61,098 bases of DNA from Neorhizobium sp. SHOUNA12A (GTDB taxonomy: Bacteria; Pseudomonadota; Alphaproteobacteria; Rhizobiales; Rhizobiaceae), in assembly GCF_023006505.1 (NCBI RefSeq), contig NZ_JALBGV010000032.1, positions 1 to 61,098 of the forward strand. Reading direction: 5' to 3'. The notes under the pieces are model-generated. The model was not told the origin of the DNA, searched no databases, and saw only the letters and a list, made by a program, of their open reading frames with translations. Positions 52,995 to 61,098 of the stretch are shown piece by piece. A program made the position numbers and the translations under genes. Position 1 is the stretch's first letter. Each line of letters begins with the position of its first letter.

Positions 52995-53960
52995 TCAGCG
53001 CACGACGGGTTCGCCGTGATATCTGCGCTTCGAGGGTTTCGATACGCCGAACCCGACTTCCATCATGAGCCGAGGGTGATATTTTGCGACCGTCCCCATG
53101 TGGAAGCCGAAGGGATCTTCGACGAACCCGTAGCCCGCCTTGCCGGTCAGGGTGACGGCGCTCTCCTCTCCGTAAAATTCGAGCACTTCTTCCGCCGGAT
53201 GCCCCACGAGCAGGGTCAACTGGTGCTTGAGGCGCCGCTTGTTATGGCTGCCGCGCATATAGACATGCGGTCCCGCATCCTCATCGACATTCGACAGATA
53301 GAAAAAGAATTTCAACATCCGCCAGTCGTCGAGATCGAAATGAAACTTGAACGACGCACGGCTGAGGTCGGCCTCGGAAGCGGATTGAGTGGGAAAGCTC
53401 CACCACGTCCGCGTGGTGATCAGCTTGGCTTCACCGCCCAGATAGTGGCGTGCGATATCCAGAAGAAGAGGATCCTGCTGCACCGCGACCGCCGCCTCGC
53501 AACTGGCGATCCTTTCGAAATGGTGGCCGCTCAGGATCGCTCGACCGAATCGGCGTTCCGCTTCCGCATGTTCGTCCGCCCGGAATTCGAGTTTCCGTTC
53601 GAAGTTACCGAAGCAAGGGGTTTCGGATGCAAAACGGGCGATCTCCTGCCGAATCGGATCGGGAAGGATGAGTCCGGTGAAGATTCCGCTTCGTCTGAGT
53701 TCGTCAGCAACCTTATCGGCTTCGATGTCGCCGAACATCGATGTTGCCATCGGCGCAGACTTCGAGACGCGCCGGGCAGTCAGCCAATGGGCTCGCCTGA
53801 ACGGAATTGTCCGGGCCAAAAGGAACATGGGGAGCCAAGCCGGGTTTTCCCGCAGGTCGGTGAAATAGGTGGGCAGGCGTGCGGCCATTCGCCGGAAAGT
53901 TCCGCCATGGCGCGCGATGGATTCGAGATCCTGCGGCTTGGTTTTGGACGTCTCAAGCAT
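52995..53960 (-). CDS. Phytanoyl-CoA dioxygenase (PhyH)-like protein
   Basis: A 321-residue Fe(II)/2-oxoglutarate dioxygenase-like protein. The iron ligands appear as HxD in FHFDLDDWRM and a distal His in DPFGFHMGT; PHVYMRGSHNKRRL also matches PhyH proteins. The N-terminal 100 residues are extra to the core fold. No pathway genes are adjacent, so the substrate is unknown. 260 bases without a convincing gene separate it from the transglutaminase. Confidence 0.75.
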   Translation of the reverse strand: MLETSKTKPQDLESIARHGGTFRRMAARLPTYFTDLRENPAWLPMFLLARTIPFRRAHWLTARRVSKSAPMATSMFGDIEADKVADELRRSGIFTGLILPDPIRQEIARFASETPCFGNFERKLEFRADEHAEAERRFGRAILSGHHFERIASCEAAVAVQQDPLLLDIARHYLGGEAKLITTRTWWSFPTQSASEADLSRASFKFHFDLDDWRMLKFFFYLSNVDEDAGPHVYMRGSHNKRRLKHQLTLLVGHPAEEVLEFYGEESAVTLTGKAGYGFVEDPFGFHMGTVAKYHPRLMMEVGFGVSKPSKRRYHGEPVVR

Positions 53961-54220
53961 CTGGTATCCTCATTCAGGCATGGCATTGCCATGCGTTTCG
54001 GTAACCCGCAGCCCCGCGCAATGTAGGCAGCAATAGTCCATGCCGCAATGCAGCATAGATTGCCGCCTTCCGGATCTTCAACCCTTGAACTGCTTGTGAA
54101 ATCGGGAACGCCGTCCACGGTTAACAAACCGTTGTGCCGCAGGACGGGCTGAATCGATGATCTTACGGCCTGCCGAGAACGCCTGCCATGTCGGACGGCG
54201 TCCTCGGCTTGGCGCGTTTG

Positions 54221-55057
54221 TCACTCCTGGGATTGCGTCTGGCCCTGCTGGCTTTGGCTTTGGCTTTGCGCCACCGTCAGCGAAACCTTGAGGTTTTCGC
54301 TGGCCGGACCGAGGCGCATGCCGGAGACGGGCGCGCAGTCGCGGTAGCAGAGGCCGGATGCGACCCGCACGTAGCTGTCGTTCGGGCAGATCTTGTTCGA
54401 CGTGTCGAAACCGACCCAGCCGAGGCCCGGCAGATGCACTTCCGCCCAGGCGTGGGTCGCCGCCTGTTCGGTCTCGCCTTCCATCAGCAGGTAGCCGGAA
54501 ATGTAGCGCGCCGGGATATCCAGCAGCCGGGCGGCAGCGATGAATATATGAGTGTGGTCCTGGCAGACGCCGGTCCTTGCCTCCAGAGCCTGTTCGGCGG
54601 TCGTCTCGGTGCCGGTCGCGCCCGGAACATAGGCAACGGTCTCGTGGATCTTCTCCATCAGCGCGTGCATCCTGGCAAGCTCGCTGTCGCCCTCGAGGCT
54701 TTTGGTAAGCTCGCGGATGAGCTTGCCAGGCTTGGTCAGCGCCGTCTCGCGCAGGAACAGCCAGAGTGGACAGAAACCCTGGTGCGGACCGAAGACGCCG
54801 GCGCGGTCCTGGGTCTCCACCTCGCCGGACGCGGTGATGCGGATCGTGTGCTCGGTGCCTTCGGTGGAGACCAGTTCGACGCGGTTGCCGAACTGGTCGG
54901 CATAACCCGCCTCGATCTTGGCGCCGTCGACTGTGATCGACCAGTTGATGACTTTCTGGCCGGGGCCGTCGGTTGGGGTCAGCCTGAGCCGCTGCAGCGA
55001 ATAGGGTACCGGCTCGTCGTAGAGATATTCGGTCGTATGGGAAATCTTCAGCCGCAT
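54221..55057 (-). CDS. Transglutaminase-like cysteine protease family protein
   Basis: A 278-residue protein. The N-terminal beta domain (MRLKISHTTEYLYDEPVPYSLQRLRL) is typical of the bacterial transglutaminase N family. The catalytic triad is visible as Cys in ARTGVCQDHTHIF, His in ATHAWAEVHLPG and Asp in WVGFDTSN. The tail is a glutamine/serine repeat (QSQSQSQQGQTQSQ). Third gene of a three-gene operon with the alpha-E and ATP-grasp proteins; a peptide-bond or isopeptide processing role is inferred. Confidence 0.9.
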   Translation of the reverse strand: MRLKISHTTEYLYDEPVPYSLQRLRLTPTDGPGQKVINWSITVDGAKIEAGYADQFGNRVELVSTEGTEHTIRITASGEVETQDRAGVFGPHQGFCPLWLFLRETALTKPGKLIRELTKSLEGDSELARMHALMEKIHETVAYVPGATGTETTAEQALEARTGVCQDHTHIFIAAARLLDIPARYISGYLLMEGETEQAATHAWAEVHLPGLGWVGFDTSNKICPNDSYVRVASGLCYRDCAPVSGMRLGPASENLKVSLTVAQSQSQSQQGQTQSQE

Positions 55058-55084
55058 GTGCGGTAAATCCTGTGCCTGTTGGCT

Positions 55085-56026
55085 TTACTGGTAAAAGCGG
55101 TAGCCGTCGGAGATTTCGGCGCTGAGCTGGTTGTTGCGGCTGACGAAATCCTCCAGGAATTCGTGCAGGCCCTGGTCCATGATGTCGGAGATCGAGCCGC
55201 GCTTCAGCGTCGAGCGGATCGCCGCCGCGGTCTCATGCGCCTTCAGTCGTTCATCGTAGGTTTGCGCCAGATAATCGAGATTGTTGGTGATCTTCTCGTA
55301 GCAGTAAGCCAGCGAGCGCGGCATCTGGACTTTCAGGATCAGGAAATCGGCGATGTTGGCAGATTGATATTCGCCGTCATAGACCCAGCCGTAGGAACGG
55401 TGGGCCGAGACCGAGCGCAGTATCGATTCCCATTGGTAGTTGTCGAGCTTCGAGCCGACCTGGCTGATCGCCGGCAGCAGCACGTAATATTTCACGTCGA
55501 GGATGCGGCTGGTGTTGTCGGCGCGTTCGATGAAGGTGCCGATGCGCGAGAAATTGTAGAGGTCGTTTCTCAGCATCGAACCGTGGAAGGCGCCGCGGAT
55601 CAGGCCGCAGCGGTGCTTGATGACATCGATCAGTTCGGGCAGGTCGGTCGCCTTCTGCTTGCGGGCGAGCCGGGCTTTGAGGTCGATCCAGCATTCGTTG
55701 GTCGCCTCCCAGGTCTCGCGGGTCAGCGCCGTGCGCACCATGCGGGCATTGTTGCGTCCGAATTCGATGCAGGACATGACGCTCGACGGGTTGGCCTGGT
55801 CGCGCAGCAGGTAATCGATGGCGTCGGCCGCCGTCAGTTCGGTGTGCACTTCCGAATAGGCTTCGCGCACGCCCGCACTTTCGAGCACGCCGTGCCAGTC
55901 CTCGTCGGAGGAGCCGGCGCGGGTCAGCGACACGCGCAGGCCGGCATCGACGAGGCGGGCGATATTTTCTGCCCGCTCGATGTAACGGAACATCCAGTAA
56001 AGGCCGTTTGCAGTTCTTCCGAGCAT
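55085..56026 (-). CDS. Alpha-E domain protein
   Basis: A 313-residue all-helical protein starting MLGRTANGLYWMFRYIERAENIARL, the signature of the alpha-E domain. This family is found almost only beside circularly permuted ATP-grasp proteins and transglutaminases and has no proven activity. It lies 12 bases after the ATP-grasp gene and 27 before the transglutaminase. Confidence 0.92.
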   Translation of the reverse strand: MLGRTANGLYWMFRYIERAENIARLVDAGLRVSLTRAGSSDEDWHGVLESAGVREAYSEVHTELTAADAIDYLLRDQANPSSVMSCIEFGRNNARMVRTALTRETWEATNECWIDLKARLARKQKATDLPELIDVIKHRCGLIRGAFHGSMLRNDLYNFSRIGTFIERADNTSRILDVKYYVLLPAISQVGSKLDNYQWESILRSVSAHRSYGWVYDGEYQSANIADFLILKVQMPRSLAYCYEKITNNLDYLAQTYDERLKAHETAAAIRSTLKRGSISDIMDQGLHEFLEDFVSRNNQLSAEISDGYRFYQ

Positions 56027-56038
56027 GTCTCTACGACC

Positions 56039-57448
56039 TCAATCTTCCAGTACCCAGGTGTCCTTGGTGCCGCCGCCCTGGCTGGAATTGACCACCAGCG
56101 ACCCCTGTTTCAGGGCCACGCGGGTCAAGCCGCCGGGGATGATCTTCACCTTGTCGGAAACGAGCACATAGGGACGCAGGTCGACGTGGCGGGGAGCAAT
56201 CCCCTTGTTGACGAAGATCGGCACGGTGGACAGCGCCAGCGTCGGCTGGGCGATGTAGTTATCGGGCCTGGCCGCCAGCTTCTCTGCAAAGTCGGTGCGC
56301 TCCTTCTTGCTTGCCGTCGGGCCGACGAGCATGCCGTATCCGCCGGACCCGTGCACCTCCTTGATGACCAGTTCCTCGATGTGCTCCAGCACGTATCTGA
56401 GGCTGTCGGGCTCGGAACAGCGCCAGGTTGGCACGTTTTCGAGCAGCGCCTTGCGGCCCGTATAAAATTCGACGATCTCGGGCATGTAGGAATAGATCGC
56501 CTTGTCGTCGCAGATGCCGGTGCCGGGAGCGTTGGCGATGGTGATGTTGCCGGCGCGATAGACGTCCATGATGCCGGGAATGCCGAGCGCCGAATCGGCG
56601 CGGAAAGTCATCGGATCGAGGAAGTCGTCGTCGACGCGGCGGTAAAGGACGTCGATTGCCTCGTAGCCGCGTGTGGTGCGCATCTTGACGCGGCCGTCGA
56701 TGACGCGCAGGTCGCCGCCCTCGACGAGTTCGACGCCCATCTGGTCGGCGAGGAACGAGTGTTCGTAATAGGCCGAGTTGAAGATGCCGGGCGTCAGTAC
56801 CGCGACGCGGGGCCGGCCGTTGCAGCCGGGAGGGGCAAGCGAGGCGAGCGACTGGCGCAGCAGCCGCGGATAGTCCTCGACCCGCTGCACCTTGTTCAGC
56901 GCAAACAGTTCCGGGAACATCTGCATCATGGTTTCCCGGTTTTCCAGCATGTAGGAAACCCCGGACGGCGTGCGGGCATTGTCCTCCAACACGTAGAACT
57001 GGTCCTCGCCGGTACGCACGATATCGGTGCCGACGATGTGGGTATAGACGCCGCCGGGCGGCTTGAAGCCGATCATTTCGGGGAGGAAGGTGACGTTCCT
57101 CTCGATCAGCGCGCGGGGAATGCGGCCGGCCTTGATGATCTCCTGCTTGTGGTAGATGTCGTCGAGGAAGGCGTTGAGCGCCAGAACCCGCTGCTCGATG
57201 CCCTGAGCCAGCTTGCGCCATTCACGGGCGGAGATGATGCGGGGAATGATATCGAAGGGGATGAGCTTTTCGGAACTGTCCGCGTGTCCGTAGACCGCGA
57301 ATGTGATGCCCGTCCTTCTGAATATGTTTTCCGCATCCTGGGTCTTGCGGATCAGGTGTGCAGCATCCTGACTGGCATACCATTCGTGATAGGTCTTGTA
57401 TGGCGGTCGCGGAAGGTTTTCCGCAGTCAACATTTCATCAAATGCCAA
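56039..57448 (-). CDS. Circularly permuted type 2 ATP-grasp protein
   Basis: About 469 residues, first gene of the trio. EVHGSGGYGMLVGPTASKKE is the family's ATP-binding segment, and YVLEDNARTPSGVSYMLENR and LNKVQRVEDYPRLL are typical. Members are predicted amide or peptide ligases that use ATP to join an amino group to a carboxylate. I prefer the TTG at 57448 (AFDEML follows), with AAGGGGAA eight bases upstream; an ATG at 57433 is the alternative. The frame is open further upstream but outside the homology. Confidence 0.88.
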   Translation of the reverse strand: MAFDEMLTAENLPRPPYKTYHEWYASQDAAHLIRKTQDAENIFRRTGITFAVYGHADSSEKLIPFDIIPRIISAREWRKLAQGIEQRVLALNAFLDDIYHKQEIIKAGRIPRALIERNVTFLPEMIGFKPPGGVYTHIVGTDIVRTGEDQFYVLEDNARTPSGVSYMLENRETMMQMFPELFALNKVQRVEDYPRLLRQSLASLAPPGCNGRPRVAVLTPGIFNSAYYEHSFLADQMGVELVEGGDLRVIDGRVKMRTTRGYEAIDVLYRRVDDDFLDPMTFRADSALGIPGIMDVYRAGNITIANAPGTGICDDKAIYSYMPEIVEFYTGRKALLENVPTWRCSEPDSLRYVLEHIEELVIKEVHGSGGYGMLVGPTASKKERTDFAEKLAARPDNYIAQPTLALSTVPIFVNKGIAPRHVDLRPYVLVSDKVKIIPGGLTRVALKQGSLVVNSSQGGGTKDTWVLED

Positions 57449-57902
57449 AGGCGCATTCCCCTTTTTTGGCCATAAGAATACAACGGTGAGGGCAATGCAA
57501 GAACTGTGCGCAATTGGCGGGAAAAGAATTCCGCGCATCAGAAAAATACAGTTTCGATGCTCCCCGACCAGTAAATGCGCTGATTCCGGTGCTCGGCAAG
57601 CTCCCTACTTTAGAAGGAGGTGAATAAATCTCCTGCCTTGAAAAACATCAGCTGCCTAAGCGCTGATCAAATGCTGTCCAGCTTGCGTCGATTGAGCTCA
57701 AGTTTGCGAGTGATCGCGAGGTCGGTTTCCCCAATTCTGCTGGTTGACAGAGTTTCGGCCATTTCGCATAAGGAAGCCGGACGTGCAAAAGTCACGGCCC
57801 GGTCGGTAGTCCGGGTGACGCTTTGCGTTCGTATAAGGGTTCGCTCATGGGGAGCGGGCACATCCTGTACGTCCTTTTCCGATCACGGAAGAGGAGCGTC
57901 CT
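57449..57902. other. 454-base gap without a convincing gene
   Basis: No reading frame here resembles a protein I know. It must hold the divergent promoters of the ATP-grasp operon and the FAD monooxygenase. At 57614 there is an exact AAGGAGGTGA ribosome-binding sequence with no good start at the right distance; AGGAG at 57615-57619 can pair with CTCCT at 57630-57634. Short open frames on both strands around 57620-57910 have no family match. Confidence 0.4.
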
Positions 57903-59126
57903 ATGTCTAAACTTAAAGTTATTATTGCTGGTGCCGGTCTCGGCGGGCTTTGCCTTGCGCAAATACTGCGTCGCGCCGATGTCGAGGTGGAAATCTTCGA
58001 AAGCGATTCCGGTCCCTGGGATCGCCCTCAGGGCTATCGCCTGCATATCGACCGGGATGGGGTGAACGCCCTCAGGGAAGTCCTGCCTGCAAATCTGTAT
58101 CGGCTTTTCGAAGCGACCGCGATGCGGCCACTGCCGTACACCACGATTGTCGATACGACCCTCAAGGAATTGCGGCGGATACCGAGCGGCGGGCACGACA
58201 GGACGCCGCGGCATTGGCTTGCTGATGGCGGTCCGCAGCATATCAACGTCAATCGCGCCACCTTGCGGCATATCCTTCTGACCGGCCTGCAGGACGTTTG
58301 CCGATTCGGCGCCCGAATGCTGCGCTATGAAACGGATGCCGAAGGGGTAACCGCGGTGTTTGCCGACGGCAGCACCGCACGAGGCGACATTCTGGTCGGT
58401 GCCGACGGGATCCGCTCTGCGGTGCGCCGGCAGCGACTGCCCGAGGCGCGCATTATGGATACCGGAGTGCGCGCCATCTACGGCCGTATTCCGATCGAAA
58501 AGGCTCGCCACCACCTGCCCGAACACGTTCTTGCCAACGTCTTCACCGTCGCCTCCGATGACCGGCGGGTGTTCCTCGGGCTGGGGCCGGTGATTTTCCC
58601 GACCCGTCCGGACGCCGCCTCCGACAGGATCGCGCCGGAGGCAGGGCTTTTCGGCCAGGACGACTATGTCGTCTGCATCGTCGGCGGCCGCCGTGAATAT
58701 TTCCCCGGCGAGGATGCGATGCTGCGACAGGCCGGCAGCCCGGCGCTTCAGGCCCTTGCGATCAAGATGCTGGAGGAGTGGCCGGCGGCTGCCGGGGCCA
58801 TTCCGGCTCAGGGAGACCCTTCCTCCTTTTTCTCGATCGAGATGCATACGAGCGTTCCCTGCGATCTCGGAGAGACGTCTCGGGTGACGCTTCTCGGCGA
58901 CGCCATCCATGCGATGACGCCGACGCTCGGACGTGGGGCCAACGTCGCGATGCGCGACGCGGCGCTGCTCGGACACGCAATTATTGCCGTGGAACGCGGC
59001 GAGGTCGGCCTTGCCCTGGCGCTTACTGCCTATGAGCGGGAGATGGCCAGTTACGGTTTCGGCGTGGTGCGAGAGTCGGCCTTCATCGGGCAAGGGCTGA
59101 TGGGACAGGATCCGCTTGCCGCGTGA
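57903..59126 (+). CDS. FAD-dependent monooxygenase
   Basis: A 407-residue flavoprotein hydroxylase of the UbiH/PHBH type. The N-terminal FAD fold is VIIAGAGLGGLCLAQILRRADVEVEIFE, the DG motif is ILVGADGIRSAVRRQ and the second FAD motif is VTLLGDAIHAMTPTLGRGANVAMRDA. It has GAGGAG eight bases before the ATG. The substrate is probably a small aromatic or cyclic compound, but nothing nearby identifies it. Confidence 0.9.
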   Translation: MSKLKVIIAGAGLGGLCLAQILRRADVEVEIFESDSGPWDRPQGYRLHIDRDGVNALREVLPANLYRLFEATAMRPLPYTTIVDTTLKELRRIPSGGHDRTPRHWLADGGPQHINVNRATLRHILLTGLQDVCRFGARMLRYETDAEGVTAVFADGSTARGDILVGADGIRSAVRRQRLPEARIMDTGVRAIYGRIPIEKARHHLPEHVLANVFTVASDDRRVFLGLGPVIFPTRPDAASDRIAPEAGLFGQDDYVVCIVGGRREYFPGEDAMLRQAGSPALQALAIKMLEEWPAAAGAIPAQGDPSSFFSIEMHTSVPCDLGETSRVTLLGDAIHAMTPTLGRGANVAMRDAALLGHAIIAVERGEVGLALALTAYEREMASYGFGVVRESAFIGQGLMGQDPLAA

Positions 59127-59259
59127 CGATTTCCCTTCTCTCAATCGGCGTTCATCGCAATCATCAGTTTTTCTGCTTTGACGATGAAACGAGGTGGGAA
59201 TAAGCAGGCGGCTTCCACGAAAGCGGCCGCTGCCGAAATCTCCGCCGGACATCCCCATC

Positions 59260-60132
59260 ATGCTCGACCGCCTGGCTCCGGCCCTTTTTGTCCTCCTCTG
59301 GTCCACGGGCTGGCTCGTCGCGAAATACGCGGCGAAACACGCCGATCCCTTGACGTTTCTGGCCGGGCGACATGCACTCGCCGCCGCGGCGTTTTTCGTG
59401 GTCTGCCTGGTCACAAAGGCAAAATGGCCGAAGAGCCGTGCCCAGGTCGGCCATGCGATGTTCTCGGGCGTCTTCCTGCACGGACTTTATCTTGCGGGCG
59501 TCTGGTATGCGATTGCGCAGGGCGTGCCGGCCGGTCTTTCCGGCATTATCGCCGGGCTGCAGCCGCTGCTGACCGCCATGGTCGCGCCGCTTTTCCTCGG
59601 AGAGCGCCTCAAGCCGTTGCAGAAGATCGGCCTGGCGCTTGGTTTTGCCGGCATTCTGATCGCGATCTCGCCGCAGCTTCTCGACCTCTTCGAGCGCGGG
59701 CTGGCTGGACTTGCGGTTCCGGTGCTGATCAACCTCGTCGCCATGGCGTCGGTCACATACGGCACGCTCTACCAGAAGCGGCACCTGCAGGAGGGCGACC
59801 TGTTCTCGATCGCCACGCTGCAATTCGTCGGCGCGCTGATCGTCACCATCCCGCTGGCGCTCAGCCTTGAAAACCTGCGCTTCGACTGGACGCATGAGGC
59901 GATCTTCGCCATGGCCTGGTCGGTCCTCGGCCTGTCCATGGGCGCGGTCGGCTTGCTGCTCTATCTTATCCGCCGCGGCCAGGTGTCACGCGCCGCCTCG
60001 CTCATCTACCTGATGCCCCCGGTGGTGGCGATCGAGGCGGCCATCCTTTTCGGAGAACCGCTGACCCTGCCGATGATCGTCGGCACGGTGATCGTGGTGG
60101 CGGGCGTCTACATGGTGAACCGAAAGGCCTGA
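59260..60132 (+). CDS. DMT superfamily transporter (EamA type)
   Basis: A 290-residue protein with ten membrane segments in two EamA repeats, each with the family's internal pattern (ALFVLLWSTGWLVAKY and late SLIYLMPPVVAIEAAILFGE). The ATG at 59260 begins the first membrane segment. Such carriers export amino acids or metabolites; the substrate is not predictable. It follows the monooxygenase by 133 bases. Confidence 0.9.
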   Translation: MLDRLAPALFVLLWSTGWLVAKYAAKHADPLTFLAGRHALAAAAFFVVCLVTKAKWPKSRAQVGHAMFSGVFLHGLYLAGVWYAIAQGVPAGLSGIIAGLQPLLTAMVAPLFLGERLKPLQKIGLALGFAGILIAISPQLLDLFERGLAGLAVPVLINLVAMASVTYGTLYQKRHLQEGDLFSIATLQFVGALIVTIPLALSLENLRFDWTHEAIFAMAWSVLGLSMGAVGLLLYLIRRGQVSRAASLIYLMPPVVAIEAAILFGEPLTLPMIVGTVIVVAGVYMVNRKA

Positions 60133-60217
60133 GGGAGTTTTTAATTCGGTCAGGAATCGGGTGTCGATGGGAGACGGGCAGCCTTAGACAGCGGATGTAA
60201 CCAACAGGAGGTACATC

Positions 60218-60961
60218 ATGCTATCCGACAAAGTTGCTATCGTCACCGGCGCATCGAGCGGCATCGGCCGGGCCGCTGCCCTTCTTTTCGCCCGGGAAGG
60301 GGCTGCCGTTGTTGCCAACGCGCGAGGCGAGGCGGAATTGCAAAAACTCATTTCCGAGATCGAGACGGCCGGCGGCCGTGCGGTTGCCGTGGCAGGCGAT
60401 GTCGCGGAGGAGGAGACCCACCGGGCATTGCTCGAAGTAGCGCTTGGCCGATTCGGCGGTCTCGACATCGCCTTGAACAATGCCGGCACGGTCGGCCCCT
60501 ATAAGCCGCTCGGCGAGGTGACGCTGGAGGAATGGCAGCATACCCTGGCCATGAACCTCACGAGCGCCTTCCTCGGCGCCCGTTTGCAGATCCCGGCGAT
60601 GCTCGAACGCGGCGGCGGATCGATCATCTTCACCTCCACCTTCGTCGGCACCAGCGTCGGCATCCCCGGCATGGGGACTTATGGCGCATCGAAGGCCGGG
60701 ATCATGGGTTTGGTGAAAGGGATTACGGCCGACTACGGAGCGCGCGGCATACGCGCCAATGCGCTGCTGCCCGGCGGCACGGACACCCCGATGGCCGGCG
60801 ACGCGGCGCAAAAGGAATGGGCGGCGGGCCTGCATGCCCTCAAGCGCATCGCCCAGCCTGAAGAAATCGCCCGGGCCGCACTTTTCCTGGCGAGCCCGAT
60901 GGCGAGCTTCGTGGCAGGGTCCGCGCTCTATGCGGATGGCGGGAACGCTGCGGTCAAATGA
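60218..60961 (+). CDS. SDR family oxidoreductase
   Basis: A 247-residue classical short-chain dehydrogenase. The cofactor turn is VTGASSGIGRAAA, NNAGTVGP follows, and the active-site pair is in TYGASKAGIMG (Tyr and Lys); the ending YADGGNAAVK is typical. GGAGG precedes the ATG. No substrate is implied by its neighbours. Confidence 0.92.
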   Translation: MLSDKVAIVTGASSGIGRAAALLFAREGAAVVANARGEAELQKLISEIETAGGRAVAVAGDVAEEETHRALLEVALGRFGGLDIALNNAGTVGPYKPLGEVTLEEWQHTLAMNLTSAFLGARLQIPAMLERGGGSIIFTSTFVGTSVGIPGMGTYGASKAGIMGLVKGITADYGARGIRANALLPGGTDTPMAGDAAQKEWAAGLHALKRIAQPEEIARAALFLASPMASFVAGSALYADGGNAAVK

Positions 60962-60998
60962 CAAAAAAGAGGCCGCGCGACGGGCCGTCAGACTGCTG

Positions 60999-61028
60999 AC
61001 AAACCCCTGGCGTGGTCCGGGGGTTTGT
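60999..61028. terminator. Hairpin after the SDR gene
   Basis: ACAAACCCC pairs with GGGGTTTGT around a 12-base loop, 37 bases after the SDR stop. No T-run follows, so a terminator role is possible but weakly supported. Nothing else is evident to the right edge. Confidence 0.4.
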
Positions 61029-61098
61029 GATTCATTGGGACATGTTGAAGAAACCTGCCCCTTGCCAGACGGCTCTTGAGATGGTGACGCTCGAGGGT

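Noticed and set aside
55079..57475. A 798-codon open frame on the plus strand across the alpha-E and ATP-grasp genes
   Set aside because: It is antisense to two well-recognised genes and has the same composition artefact.
57620..57910. A 96-codon plus-strand frame before the FAD monooxygenase
   Set aside because: The start overlaps the ribosome-binding sequence itself, the composition is unlike neighbouring proteins and no family matches.

Overview
The window reads as a chromosomal segment of an alphaproteobacterium of the family Rhizobiaceae (Rhizobium, Agrobacterium or a close relative). The evidence is gene content: a eukaryotic-type glutamine synthetase II with a divergent gstI-type gene, urt/ure clusters with rhizobial-type gene order, a BigR-type ArsR regulator, a half-size XylG ATPase, and mosaic palindromic intergenic repeats. 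G+C is high and codon third positions are strongly G/C-biased, so many long open frames lie antisense to real genes; these were left out. I saw no tRNA, rRNA, CRISPR array, insertion sequence or phage gene.

Layout. 1-6000: a partial SDR gene, a LysE exporter, a DUF488 protein, a GlxA-type regulator, a GH13 trehalose-synthase-like enzyme, a small monooxygenase and a lone flagellin. 6256-11906: urtABCDE, a urea ABC transporter. 12052-20316: an exported esterase, then ureD-ureA-DUF1272-ureB-LprI-like-AbrB/PIN-ureC-DUF2459-ureE-ureF-ureG. 20443-25908: a Crp/Fnr regulator and an RND efflux pump with its adaptor. 26203-35698: a pyrimidine-catabolism region with an NMT1-type ABC transporter, cupin, dihydropyrimidinase, a MazE/MazF-like module, an N-carbamoyl amidohydrolase and RutR. 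35778-37460: glnII and gstI. 37526-42255: YeiH with a LysR regulator, two tandem secreted small proteins, a membrane protein, and a rhodanese/BigR/AhpD sulfur-stress locus. 42297-45009: preA and preT, the dihydropyrimidine dehydrogenase. 45235-47113: small conserved proteins, DUF423 and a truncated hemoglobin. 47348-52125: xylF-xylH-xylG with a divergent ROK regulator. 52174-61098: a small membrane protein, a J-domain-like protein, a PhyH-like oxygenase, the transglutaminase/alpha-E/ATP-grasp trio, an FAD monooxygenase, a DMT transporter and an SDR.

Nitrogen scavenging is the theme of the central 40 kb. Urea is imported (Urt) and hydrolysed (urease). Pyrimidines are reduced (PreAT), ring-opened (HydA) and decarbamoylated (amidohydrolase), which releases ammonia. 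Glutamine synthetase II can assimilate that ammonia. Control signals support this: a textbook sigma-54 promoter before glnII, an NtrC-like site beside gstI, and two closely related RutR-type boxes before the two separate pyrimidine operons.

The least expected features are two different toxin-antitoxin modules spliced without gaps into the urease and pyrimidine operons, strong operator palindromes for the BigR-like and ROK regulators, stem-loops directly after two binding-protein genes, and two tiny overlapping open frames in the glnII leader. I did not find a convincing wholly new multi-gene system. The best candidates for little-described biology are the toxin-antitoxin insertions, the transglutaminase/alpha-E/ATP-grasp trio and the tandem secreted small proteins.
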